Part shown: in pieces, positions 9,234-17,607 of the stretch
Layout of the letters: each line of letters starts with the position of its first letter
How positions within the stretch are numbered: the first letter of the stretch is position 1
Source: Betaproteobacteria bacterium
GTDB taxonomy: Bacteria; Pseudomonadota; Gammaproteobacteria; Burkholderiales; Casimicrobiaceae
Reading direction: 5' to 3'
Length of the DNA: 32,892 bases
Assembly (NCBI GenBank): GCA_027307095.1
Contig: DAHUXO010000031.1
Span: 1-32,892 of the forward strand
Position numbers and translations under genes: made by a program
The notes under the pieces: model-generated
Databases searched by the model: none
What the model was told of the DNA's origin: nothing
Seen by the model: the letters and a program-made list of their open reading frames with translations, nothing else

Positions 9234-10604
9234 GACTTCCTTGATGCGGGCGATCATCTCGTCGACCGCCTTCTCGACCGGCCAGTGCTCGCTGGCGACG
9301 CGATTCATCGCCTTGGCCCAGACGTTCTCGTTGTTGAGGATCGTGAATTTCCAGTTCTTCGTGAACTCGAAAGTGTTGGTCCCCGCCGAGAACTGGCGCT
9401 GGACCGATGTACGGTGCGGGTCGGCGAGCCAGAATGCGAGCCGCGCTGCTCCCGACTTGGTGACCGGGTACCAGCGGCCGAGCGATCCCTCGACGTATGG
9501 AATCAGGTTCTCGTCCTCGAGCAGGAACGCGACGAACTCCTTGGCGCGCTTCTTGTTCTTCGCATCCGCGAACACGACGCCGGTCTTGACCGCAGCTCGG
9601 TATTTCATCGGCGTGCCGTCAGGCTTGCTGGGGAAACCCGACGTGGCGATGTTGTCGTAGTAGTTCTTCTTCGCCTGCTCGCGCTCCTGCGCCGAGAGCG
9701 TCGTGTTGTTCATGTCGTCGTACCACTTGGCCGGGATCGAGATCGTCGCGTTATGCGTCATGATGATCGTCTTGTTGTGGAACGCGACGTTGTTGTCCGG
9801 GTCTTTCCAGCTCGTCGACGAGGGCGGCGTGCAACCCTTCATGTACGGCTGCGTGTAGTCGCGCAGCGCGTTGATCAGCCCCTGGCGGACCTTGGGGTCC
9901 CCGACCAGCAGCTTGCCGCTGTCGTCGACCAGCCTGACGTTGTAGGCATCCATGAACGTCAGGAACGAGTAATACGAGTCGCTCGAGTCGACGCCCATCG
10001 GGAAACCGGTGGCGAAGATGCGCTTGCCCGACGCCTTGCGGTACGCAGGCTGAACCTTGTCGCACCAGAACGACCAGTACGCGTTCCAGGTCGTCGGGAT
10101 GTCCGACTCCTTGAGGCCGGCCTGGGCAAGCATGTCCTTCCAGTAGTTGATGTGCATCGTCTGCTGCTTGATCGGGAACGCGTAGTACGCGCGCTTGTTC
10201 GCCTTGGCGTCGTACAGGTACGTCGTCTCGAGCGTGTTCGGCAGGAACTTGTCCTTGATCGGGGTCAGCACGTCGGACAGGTCCTCGAGCTTGCCGTCGT
10301 AGGCCCACTTGCCGGTCACCTGGAAGTCGAACACGTCGATGTAAGCGACGTCCGGCGGATTGCCCGCGTCGAGCGCGGCAACGACCTTGGGAATGCCGTC
10401 CTGCACCGCGTACTGCGAAAGCTCGACCTTGACCCCGGTCTTCTGCTCGTATTTCCTGATCATCGCGTACAGCGCGTCGTCCTCGGACTTGTAGAAGCCC
10501 TTGACCCACCAGACGACCAGCTTTTCCTGCGCAGACGCGGGCGCGGCCGCGCAGAGCATGCCCAGCGCGAACAGCGCGACGACGAACTTGGCGAACGGCT
10601 TCAT
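9225..10604 (-). CDS. Sugar ABC transporter substrate-binding protein
   Basis: Start MKPFAKFVVALFALGMLCAAAPASAQEKLVVWW at 10604 after GGAGGAAT; signal peptide and SBP family 1 pattern. Confidence 0.92.
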   Translation of the reverse strand: MKPFAKFVVALFALGMLCAAAPASAQEKLVVWWVKGFYKSEDDALYAMIRKYEQKTGVKVELSQYAVQDGIPKVVAALDAGNPPDVAYIDVFDFQVTGKWAYDGKLEDLSDVLTPIKDKFLPNTLETTYLYDAKANKRAYYAFPIKQQTMHINYWKDMLAQAGLKESDIPTTWNAYWSFWCDKVQPAYRKASGKRIFATGFPMGVDSSDSYYSFLTFMDAYNVRLVDDSGKLLVGDPKVRQGLINALRDYTQPYMKGCTPPSSTSWKDPDNNVAFHNKTIIMTHNATISIPAKWYDDMNNTTLSAQEREQAKKNYYDNIATSGFPSKPDGTPMKYRAAVKTGVVFADAKNKKRAKEFVAFLLEDENLIPYVEGSLGRWYPVTKSGAARLAFWLADPHRTSVQRQFSAGTNTFEFTKNWKFTILNNENVWAKAMNRVASEHWPVEKAVDEMIARIKEVAG

Positions 10605-10680
10605 CGATTCCTCCCTCCGGGCGCATTGCCCATCAATGTGCATGCGGGACCGTTTCCGGCCTTCCACACTTGCAGCGCGA

Positions 10681-10716
10681 CCTGCCGGCCGCCTCCGGCA
10701 GGCTCCGCCGGCGGCC
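10681..10716 (-). promoter_or_regulatory. Interlocking inverted repeats in the uxaA-type/binding-protein intergenic region
   Basis: CCTGCCGG(10681-10688)/CCGGCAGG(10695-10702) and GGCCGCC(10687-10693)/GGCGGCC(10710-10716). Confidence 0.4.
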
Positions 10717-10730
10717 GACTGCGCCGCGCG

Positions 10731-12266
10731 TTACATCACCGCACCGAGATACCAGGGCACGAATTCGCTCTGTCCGTAGCCATGGCGCTCGCTCTTGGTC
10801 CTCGTGCCCGACGCGGTTTCCAGGATCAGCCCGAACAGCCGCTCGCCGGTCTGGGCGACCGTCGCGTCCCCGTCGACGATCGCGCCGCAGTTGAGATCGA
10901 TGTCCTCTTCCTGCCGCACCCACAGCGGCGTGTTGGTCGACAGCTTGAGCGACGGCGACGGTGCGCAGCCGTACGCCGACCCGCGGCCGGTGGTGAACAC
11001 GATCATGTTGGCGCCGCCCGCGACCTGGCCGGTCGCGGACACCGGGTCGTAGCCCGGCGTATCCATGTAGACGAATCCCTTCGCCGTCACCGGCTCCGCG
11101 TATTCGTAGACGGCGACCAGGTTGGTCGTCCCGCCTTTCGCCACCGCGCCCAGCGACTTCTCGAGGATCGTCGTCAGGCCACCCGCCTTGTTGCCGGGCG
11201 ACGGATTGTTGTTCATCTCGCCGCGCTCGCGCGCCGTGTAGTCCTCCCACCATCGGATGCGCGCGATAAGCTGCTCGCCGACGTCGCGCGATGCCGCCCG
11301 CCGCGTCAGCAGGTGCTCGGCACCGTAGATCTCGGGCGTCTCCGACAGGATCGCCGTTCCGCCATGGCGCACCAGCAGGTCGACCGCCGCGCCGAGCGCG
11401 GGATTCGCGGTGATGCCCGAATAGCCGTCCGACCCGCCGCACTGCAGGCCGATGGTCAGGTTCGACGCCGGCACAGGTTGTCGCGTCACGGCGTCCGCGT
11501 GCGGAAGCATCTCGCCGACGATCGCAATGCCGCGCGCGATGCTCTTCGCGGTGCCGCCGGTGTCCTGGATCGAGAAGGTCCGCAGCAGCGCAGCTTCCTG
11601 CAGCTCCTGCGCCCCCAGCAATGCGCTGATCTGGTTCGCTTCGCAGCCCAGCCCCACGACCAGCACGCCGGCGAAGTTCGCATGCTTCGCGTAGCCACCC
11701 AGCGTACGGCGCAGGATCTGCATGCCCTCGCCCTGCGTGTCCATGCCGCAGCCGGAGCCGTGGGTCAGCGCCACGACGCCGTCGATGTTCGGAAACGCGG
11801 CGAGGCGCTCGCGGGTGAAGTGGTCGGCGATGCTGCGCGCGACGGTTGCCGAGCAGTTGACCGTCGACAGGATGCCGATGTAGTTGCGGGTCGCCACCTT
11901 GCCGGCATTCGCCCCGTCGCGGCGGACGATGCCCATGAAGGTCGCCGCAGCCTCGATGTAGGCGGTCGGCTTCGCATCGACCCCGAACGCGTAGTCGCGG
12001 TCGAACGCGCCCATCGCGAGATTGTGCAGGTGCACATGCTCGCCCGGCGCGATGTCCCGGCTGGCGAAGCCGATGATCTGGTTGTAGCGGCGCACCGGCG
12101 CACCGGCACGCACGGCGCGGGTCGCGACCTTGTGCCCGGGTGGCACGAGGCCGGAGACGACCACGCTCTCGTCGATCAGCGTCGTGCCGCCGATGAGCTG
12201 CGAGCGGGCGATGACGACATCGTCTGCCGGATGCAGGCGGATCGTCAGCGAAGAACGCGTGAGCAT
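10731..12266 (-). CDS. UxaA/GarD family dehydratase (altronate/galactarate-type)
   Basis: 511 aa; N-terminal SAF-like part and C-terminal core (RNYIGILSTVNCSATVARSIADHF; THGSGCGMDTQGEG; NPSPGNKAGGLTTILEKSLGAVAKGGTT; TTGRGSAYGCAPSPSLKLSTNTPLW). Confidence 0.9.
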   Translation of the reverse strand: MLTRSSLTIRLHPADDVVIARSQLIGGTTLIDESVVVSGLVPPGHKVATRAVRAGAPVRRYNQIIGFASRDIAPGEHVHLHNLAMGAFDRDYAFGVDAKPTAYIEAAATFMGIVRRDGANAGKVATRNYIGILSTVNCSATVARSIADHFTRERLAAFPNIDGVVALTHGSGCGMDTQGEGMQILRRTLGGYAKHANFAGVLVVGLGCEANQISALLGAQELQEAALLRTFSIQDTGGTAKSIARGIAIVGEMLPHADAVTRQPVPASNLTIGLQCGGSDGYSGITANPALGAAVDLLVRHGGTAILSETPEIYGAEHLLTRRAASRDVGEQLIARIRWWEDYTARERGEMNNNPSPGNKAGGLTTILEKSLGAVAKGGTTNLVAVYEYAEPVTAKGFVYMDTPGYDPVSATGQVAGGANMIVFTTGRGSAYGCAPSPSLKLSTNTPLWVRQEEDIDLNCGAIVDGDATVAQTGERLFGLILETASGTRTKSERHGYGQSEFVPWYLGAVM

Positions 12267-12276
12267 CGAAACTCCT

Positions 12277-12331
12277 TCAGTGCAACCTCGGCTCGACCCG
12301 GGCGCGACCTCAGTGCAACCTCAGTGCAACA
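12277..12331. repeat. Three copies of TCAGTGCAAC(C), two in direct tandem
   Basis: TCAGTGCAACCTCG (12277-12290), TCAGTGCAACC (12310-12320), TCAGTGCAACA (12321-12331). Confidence 0.85.
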
Positions 12332-13022
12332 TTTCCCAGCCGGTGCTGAACCGCTTGTACGCCTGGTTCAGATGCCGGCGCATCGCGGCGCGGGCGCCCC
12401 TGGCATCGTGCGCCGCGATCGCCTTCAGCACGACGCGATGCTCGGCCATCGCCGCTTGCCACAGTTCAGGCGAATCGTAATGGTGCTCGAGCTGCTGGTA
12501 GAGCGGCCCGGCGCGCTCGTCCCACAGCATCCGGACCACGTGCACCAGCGCGCCGTTTCCCGTTGCCTCCACAATCCGCAAATGGAACAGGCGGTCGCCC
12601 GGCAGCGGCTGCATCCCCTCCGCCATTTCGCGCTCCATGTCGCTCAGCGCGGCTTCCATCGCCTGCAGCTGCACCCGGGTCACGGTCTTCGCCGCCAGCG
12701 CGGCGCATTCGGACTCGATCACGTAGCGCGCACGCAGGAGCTCGAAAGGACCCGCCTCGCCGTCGGCCGGCGGCGCAGCCTGCGCGTCGTCGCAGGGGCG
12801 GACGTAGATGCCGGAACCGATGCGCACATCGACCAGCCCCTCGACCTCGAGGGCGATCACGGCCTCGCGAACCGACGGGCGGGACACGCCGAGCTGCTTC
12901 GCGAGGTCCCGCTCGGGCGGCAGGCGTGAACCGGTGGCGTACTCGCCACTCCTGATCAGCGCGCGGATCTGGTCCGCGATCTGCCGGTAAAGCCGACGGG
13001 GTTCGATGCTCTGGAACGGCAT
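12321..13022 (-). CDS. GntR/FCD (FadR-type) transcriptional regulator
   Basis: Start [77 protein letters not shown]-like C-terminus. Confidence 0.93.
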   Translation of the reverse strand: MPFQSIEPRRLYRQIADQIRALIRSGEYATGSRLPPERDLAKQLGVSRPSVREAVIALEVEGLVDVRIGSGIYVRPCDDAQAAPPADGEAGPFELLRARYVIESECAALAAKTVTRVQLQAMEAALSDMEREMAEGMQPLPGDRLFHLRIVEATGNGALVHVVRMLWDERAGPLYQQLEHHYDSPELWQAAMAEHRVVLKAIAAHDARGARAAMRRHLNQAYKRFSTGWEMLH

Positions 13023-13097
13023 GGGACCAAGCCCGGCGGCGCGGCGCACCGCGCCCGACGATGGTTCGGATCGGCGAAGGCTACGCGCGCCTGGTAG

Positions 13098-13120
13098 ACT
13101 GGTCAAGTGGCATTACCAAT
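13098..13120. promoter_or_regulatory. Candidate GntR operator
   Basis: ACTGGT-N11-ACCAAT inverted repeat in the divergent gntR/rhlE intergenic region. Confidence 0.35.
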
Positions 13121-13137
13121 TGCCCGCATCCGGTAGC

Positions 13138-13146
13138 TGGTATAAT
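13138..13146 (+). promoter_or_regulatory. Extended -10 promoter for the rhlE-like gene
   Basis: TGGTATAAT matches TGnTATAAT exactly; weak -35 TTGCCC at 13120-13125 with short spacing. Confidence 0.65.
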
Positions 13147-13272
13147 CCGGCCACGCGGCATGGGTTCCAGTCCTTTTCGCCGCTGTCGATTCCGACCTCC
13201 TGCAGTTCCTCCGTTTGCCTGCGACTGGCCTCCCACAGGGGAGGACAGGCCGATGTTTTTCCGAAAGCTTTC

Positions 13273-14589
13273 ATGTCCTTCTCCACCCTCGGCCTGTCCG
13301 AGACACTGCTGCGTGCCGTCACCGAACACGGCTATACCCAACCCACGCCCGTGCAGGCGCAGGCGATTCCTGCCGTTCTGGCCGGCGGCGATCTCCTCGC
13401 CGGAGCGCAAACCGGCACCGGCAAGACTGCCGGATTCGTACTGCCGATCCTTCAACTCCTGTCCACGCCCTCAGGGGCGAAGTCGCCGCGGGCGTCGGGC
13501 CGACCGATCCGCGCGCTGATCCTGACCCCGACCCGTGAGCTCGCCGCACAGGTCGAGCAATCGGTGCGCACCTACGGCAAGTACTCGAAGTTGAGCTCCA
13601 CTGTGGTCTTCGGCGGAGTGGGGATCCACCCGCAAATCAGCCATCTGAAGCGCGGCGTCGACATCCTGGTCGCCACACCCGGCCGGCTGCTCGACCTTAC
13701 AGGCCAGCGTGCCGTCAACCTGTCGCAGGTCGAGATCCTCGTCCTCGACGAAGCCGACCGGATGCTCGACATGGGCTTCATCCGCGACATCAGGCGCATC
13801 CTGGCGCTGCTGCCCCGGCAACGGCAGAACCTGCTGTTCTCGGCGACGTTTTCCGACGAGATCAAGGTGCTTGCCGACGGCCTGCTGAATTCGCCGGCGA
13901 TGATCGAGGTCGCGCGGCGCAATTCAACCGTCGAGATGATCCAGCAGAAGGTGCACCCGGTCGACCACGCCCGCAAGCGCGAGTTGCTCGCGCATCTGAT
14001 CAGGACGCGGGATTGGACGCAGGTGCTGGTCTTCACCCGCACCAAGCATGGCGCGAACAAGCTGACCGAGCAGCTCGGCCACGATGGAATCGCCGCACTC
14101 GCGATTCACGGCAACAAGAGCCAGGCGGCGCGCACCCGTGCGCTGGCCGAGTTCAAGCAGGGCCGGCTCACCGTGCTGGTCGCCACCGACATCGCAGCCC
14201 GCGGCATCGATATCGACCAATTGCCGCAAGTCGTGAATTACGACCTGCCCAATGTCCCCGAGGACTATGTGCACCGCATCGGGCGTACCGGTCGCGCCGG
14301 CGCGACCGGCGAGGCCGTATCGCTGGTCTCGGTCGAGGAGCGCGCTTTCCTGCGCGGCATCGAAAGGCTGATCAAGCAAACGATTCCGCAGGAACCCGTC
14401 CCGGGTTTCGCGCCCCGCGCGGGGGTGACGATGCAACCGGTCGCGCGCGACGCAGCGCGGCGTGCGCAACCCGGCGCGCCCGCAGGCAGGCGCCCGTCCG
14501 GTGCCGGAGCGCGCCACAAGGTCGGCGCGCCCAAAGCAAGGCCTTCGGGACGTGGCCGTCCGTCGAGCCAAGCCGGCCGCGCCGCCTGA
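13273..14589 (+). CDS. rhlE: DEAD-box ATP-dependent RNA helicase, RhlE-like
   Basis: Start [62 protein letters not shown] motifs; basic C-terminal tail. Confidence 0.93.
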   Translation: MSFSTLGLSETLLRAVTEHGYTQPTPVQAQAIPAVLAGGDLLAGAQTGTGKTAGFVLPILQLLSTPSGAKSPRASGRPIRALILTPTRELAAQVEQSVRTYGKYSKLSSTVVFGGVGIHPQISHLKRGVDILVATPGRLLDLTGQRAVNLSQVEILVLDEADRMLDMGFIRDIRRILALLPRQRQNLLFSATFSDEIKVLADGLLNSPAMIEVARRNSTVEMIQQKVHPVDHARKRELLAHLIRTRDWTQVLVFTRTKHGANKLTEQLGHDGIAALAIHGNKSQAARTRALAEFKQGRLTVLVATDIAARGIDIDQLPQVVNYDLPNVPEDYVHRIGRTGRAGATGEAVSLVSVEERAFLRGIERLIKQTIPQEPVPGFAPRAGVTMQPVARDAARRAQPGAPAGRRPSGAGARHKVGAPKARPSGRGRPSSQAGRAA

Positions 14590-14640
14590 GGAGCGGGCGG
14601 GCATCCTGCGCTGCGATGCACATCCTCGGATGACTGCCGA

Positions 14641-14665
14641 CGCGCCCCGTGCAACGCGGGGCGCG
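14641..14665 (+). terminator. GC-rich stem-loop downstream of rhlE
   Basis: CGCGCCCCG-TGCAACG-CGGGGCGCG, perfect 9-bp stem; no T tract. Confidence 0.4.
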
Positions 14666-14690
14666 ACCCGGCAGCCGCGTTCGGGAGGTC

Positions 14691-14828
14691 GTGGTGCCGG
14701 AGGTTCTGGCAGGCGATGACGTTCTCGGTGCGCGGATCGAGGGCATCCTCACCGACGAGCTCGCACGCACGATGCGACTGTGCGCAACCCGGTCGGTAGC
14801 CGAGATCGACTCCAGGATCATCGCCTGA
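14691..14828 (+). pseudogene. Possible C-terminal remnant of FMN-dependent 2-hydroxy-acid dehydrogenase/oxidase
   Basis: Open frame ...VVVPEVLAGDDVLGARIEGILTDELARTMRLCATRSVAEIDSRIIA* resembles the lldD/HAO C-terminus (..LL.LI..E...AM.L.G..SI.EI..). Confidence 0.4.
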
Positions 14829-14958
14829 CCCGGCGCTTTCATCGCGCGCGCAACAAGACGACCGTTATAGCCGCGCTTCGGGGCCGCACCGCTTGCGGAT
14901 GGACGGGCGACGTCGCATCCTTGGCGCTCAGGATCTCTCCCCGCCCGAAGGTGCTCCA

Positions 14959-15681
14959 ATGGCTGCACCCGCACTGACCACCGAGTTCCTGACGATTGCG
15001 ACGGGAGTTTCCGCGTATCTCGCCAAACCAAGCGGCGTTCCAGGCATCGGCGTGGTGGTCATGATGGAGGCGTTCGGCGTGAACGCCTACGTCAAGGGCA
15101 TATGCGAGCGCTTCGCGCGCGCCGGCTACATCGCCATCGCGCCGGACTTCTACCACGGCGACGTGCTGGAGTATTCGGACCGGGATCGCGCGATCGCGCG
15201 CGTGCAGGAAATCGACGACGACCAGGCGATGCAGGAGACCGGCGCCGCACTCGATGCGCTGGTGGCCCAGGGCGCGCGCGACGGCCGGCTGGCGGTCATC
15301 GGCTTCTGCATGGGTGGAAGGCTCGCTTTCCTCGCCAATGCCGTCCACGGAGCGCGCCTCGCGGCATCGGTGTCGTTCTACGGTGGCGGGATCGCGCCGC
15401 TGGAGCCGAAGGGGAAGCGCAAGCCGCTGCTCGACCGTGCGCAGGACCTCAAGGCCCCGCAACTCCTGGTCTACGGCGCGAAGGATGCCTCGATCGCGAG
15501 CGACGAGCACGCGCGGCTCGCAAAGGCGCTGTCCGACGCCAACCGCCGCTACACGCTGGCCGTCCTTCCCGACGCCGGCCACGCTTTCGCGACCGTCGAC
15601 CGCGAGAGCTACGTTCCCGAGGCGGCCGAGGCCGCCTGGCGCATCGCCTTCGCGTTCCTCGTCGACACCTTCATGCATTGA
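14959..15681 (+). CDS. Dienelactone hydrolase family protein
   Basis: MAAPALTTEFLTIATGVSAYLAKPSG...; GFCMGGRLAF nucleophile motif; D..GHAF. Confidence 0.92.
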   Translation: MAAPALTTEFLTIATGVSAYLAKPSGVPGIGVVVMMEAFGVNAYVKGICERFARAGYIAIAPDFYHGDVLEYSDRDRAIARVQEIDDDQAMQETGAALDALVAQGARDGRLAVIGFCMGGRLAFLANAVHGARLAASVSFYGGGIAPLEPKGKRKPLLDRAQDLKAPQLLVYGAKDASIASDEHARLAKALSDANRRYTLAVLPDAGHAFATVDRESYVPEAAEAAWRIAFAFLVDTFMH

Positions 15682-15817
15682 CGCGCGCCGCCGGCCGGCG
15701 ACCGGCGCCTGCCGCGGAGCGTCCATTCACTGCGCGGCACCGGAGCGCCCGCCGGCAGCGTAGAATCCGCGCTTTTTGCGGCGATGGACCGATCGGCGCC
15801 GGGTGCGGAGGGATGCG

Positions 15818-16573
15818 ATGGGTGGAAGGCTGGCAGGCAAGTCCGCGCTGATCACTGCGGCGGGCCAGGGAATCGGACGCGCGACGGCGATCGCGATGGC
15901 GGGCGAAGGCGCCGAGGTGCTCGCCACCGACATCGACGTCGATGCGCTCGACACGCTGCGCGGCATCGCGAATGTCACGACCCGCCGTCTCGACGTGCTC
16001 GACGACGCCGAGGTCGCGAAGACGATCGAGTCCCTGCCGCCGCTGCAGATCCTGTTCAACTGCGCAGGCTACGTCCACCACGGAGCGGTCCTCGAGTGCG
16101 CGCCCAAGGACTGGGAGTTCAGCTTCAACCTGAACGTCCGCGCGATGTACATCGCGATCCGTGCCGCGCTGCCGAAGATGCTCGCCCATCACGAGGCCAC
16201 CGGGCGCGGTGCGTCCATCATCAACATGTCGTCGATCGCGAGCTCGATCAAGGGCCTGCCCAACCGCTTCGTCTACGGCACCACCAAGGCGGCCGTCATC
16301 GGCCTCACCAAGTCCGTGGCCGCCGACTACGTGCAGAAAGGCATTCGCTGCAACGCGATCGCGCCGGGCACCGTCGACACGCCGTCGCTGGCGCAGCGGA
16401 TCAACGCGTTCCCCGACCCGGTCGAGGCGCGGCGCATGTTCGTCGCGCGCCAGCCGATGGGTCGGCTCGCGAAAGCCGACGAAATCGCGCCGCTGGTCGT
16501 GTTCCTGGCGTCCGACGAGTCGGCATTCGTCACCGGCAACACCTATTCCTGCGATGGCGGGATGACAATCTGA
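15818..16573 (+). CDS. SDR family oxidoreductase, similar to 2-keto-3-deoxy-L-fuconate/rhamnonate dehydrogenases
   Basis: Start MGGRLAGKSALITAAGQGIGRATAIAMA after GGAGGG; S..YGTTK catalytic motif (NMSSIASSIKGLPNRFVYGTTKAAVIGLTKS). Confidence 0.88.
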   Translation: MGGRLAGKSALITAAGQGIGRATAIAMAGEGAEVLATDIDVDALDTLRGIANVTTRRLDVLDDAEVAKTIESLPPLQILFNCAGYVHHGAVLECAPKDWEFSFNLNVRAMYIAIRAALPKMLAHHEATGRGASIINMSSIASSIKGLPNRFVYGTTKAAVIGLTKSVAADYVQKGIRCNAIAPGTVDTPSLAQRINAFPDPVEARRMFVARQPMGRLAKADEIAPLVVFLASDESAFVTGNTYSCDGGMTI

Positions 16574-16583
16574 GGAGAACTCG

Positions 16584-17444
16584 ATGAAGCTCGTACGTTA
16601 TGGACCCGCGGGGCGCGAGAAGCCCGGCATGATCGACCCGGACGGCGTCCTGCGTGACCTCTCGCGCAAGGTGAAGGACATCGATGCGGAGGCGCTCGCG
16701 CCGACCTCGCTCGCTGCATTGCGCAAGCTCGACCCCAGGCGGCTGCCCGCGGTGAAAGGCCGGCCGCGGATCGGCCCATGCGTGGCCATGCCCCCCAAGT
16801 TCGTCGCCATCGGTCTCAACTTCGCCGATCACGCGAAGGAGGCCGGCGTGCCCATTCCGGCGCACCCGGTCGTCTTCTTCAAGGCCGAGACGTCGATCTG
16901 CGGCCCCAACGACAACACGATCACGCCGAAGGATTCGACGCAGCTCGACTACGAAATCGAGCTCGGCCTGGTCATCGGCCGGAAGGCGCGCCATGTCGCG
17001 GTGAAGGACGCGTTGCGCTATGTTGCCGGCTACTGCGTGATCAACGACGTGTCCGAACGCGATTTCCAGCTGAAGCGCGGCGCCTCGCAGTGGAGCAAGG
17101 GCAAGGGCTGCGACACCTTCGGACCGATCGGCCCGTGGCTCGTGACCACCGACGAGATCAAGGACCCGCAGAACCTCGACATGTGGCTCGACGTCAACGG
17201 TGAGCGCAGGCAGACCGGCAACACGAAGACGATGATCTTCGGCGTCGCCGAGCTCGTTGCCGACGTCTCCCGCTACATGACGCTGCTTCCGGGCGACGTG
17301 ATCACGACCGGCACGCCACCTGGCGTGGCGCTGGGCATGAAGGAGCCGAAGGGGTGGCTCAAGCCCGGCGACATCGTGACCTGCGGCATCTCCGGGCTCG
17401 GCGAGCAGCGGCAGAAGATCGTGCCGTTCAAGGGGCGCGGCTAG
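16584..17444 (+). CDS. Fumarylacetoacetate hydrolase (FAH) family protein
   Basis: 286 aa, FAH core (PPKFVAIGLNFADHAKEAG; LDYEIELGLVIGRKARHV; GYCVINDVSERDFQ; DVITTGTPPGVALGMK). Confidence 0.92.
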   Translation: MKLVRYGPAGREKPGMIDPDGVLRDLSRKVKDIDAEALAPTSLAALRKLDPRRLPAVKGRPRIGPCVAMPPKFVAIGLNFADHAKEAGVPIPAHPVVFFKAETSICGPNDNTITPKDSTQLDYEIELGLVIGRKARHVAVKDALRYVAGYCVINDVSERDFQLKRGASQWSKGKGCDTFGPIGPWLVTTDEIKDPQNLDMWLDVNGERRQTGNTKTMIFGVAELVADVSRYMTLLPGDVITTGTPPGVALGMKEPKGWLKPGDIVTCGISGLGEQRQKIVPFKGRG

Positions 17445-17454
17445 GCGGCTCCCC

Positions 17455-17519
17455 GCATCGCGGACCGCTAGCGCGGGACCGCGATGCCCCGGCCGCGCGG
17501 GTCCGAGGGCCCGCGCGGC
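17455..17519 (+). terminator. Two tandem perfect stem-loops downstream of the FAH gene
   Basis: GCATCGCGG-N15-CCGCGATGC (17455-17487) and GCCGCGCGGG-N8-CCCGCGCGGC (17492-17519). Confidence 0.45.
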
Positions 17520-17607
17520 GCCAGCTGCCGGCGACGCCCGGCGTGCACCGCGGCCACTTCGTCGCGAAGGGCCGAACCGATCGGCCCGAAATGCGATCAT
17601 ACGGTCG

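Noticed and set aside
9111-12929. 1272 aa plus-strand ORF, the longest in the track
   Set aside because: Antisense to the binding protein, UxaA and GntR genes; composition artefact of high GC3. Internal domains not recognisable.
15761-15766. TAGAAT as promoter -10 for the SDR gene
   Set aside because: Good -10 but no convincing -35 at 16-18 bp; left out of the feature list.
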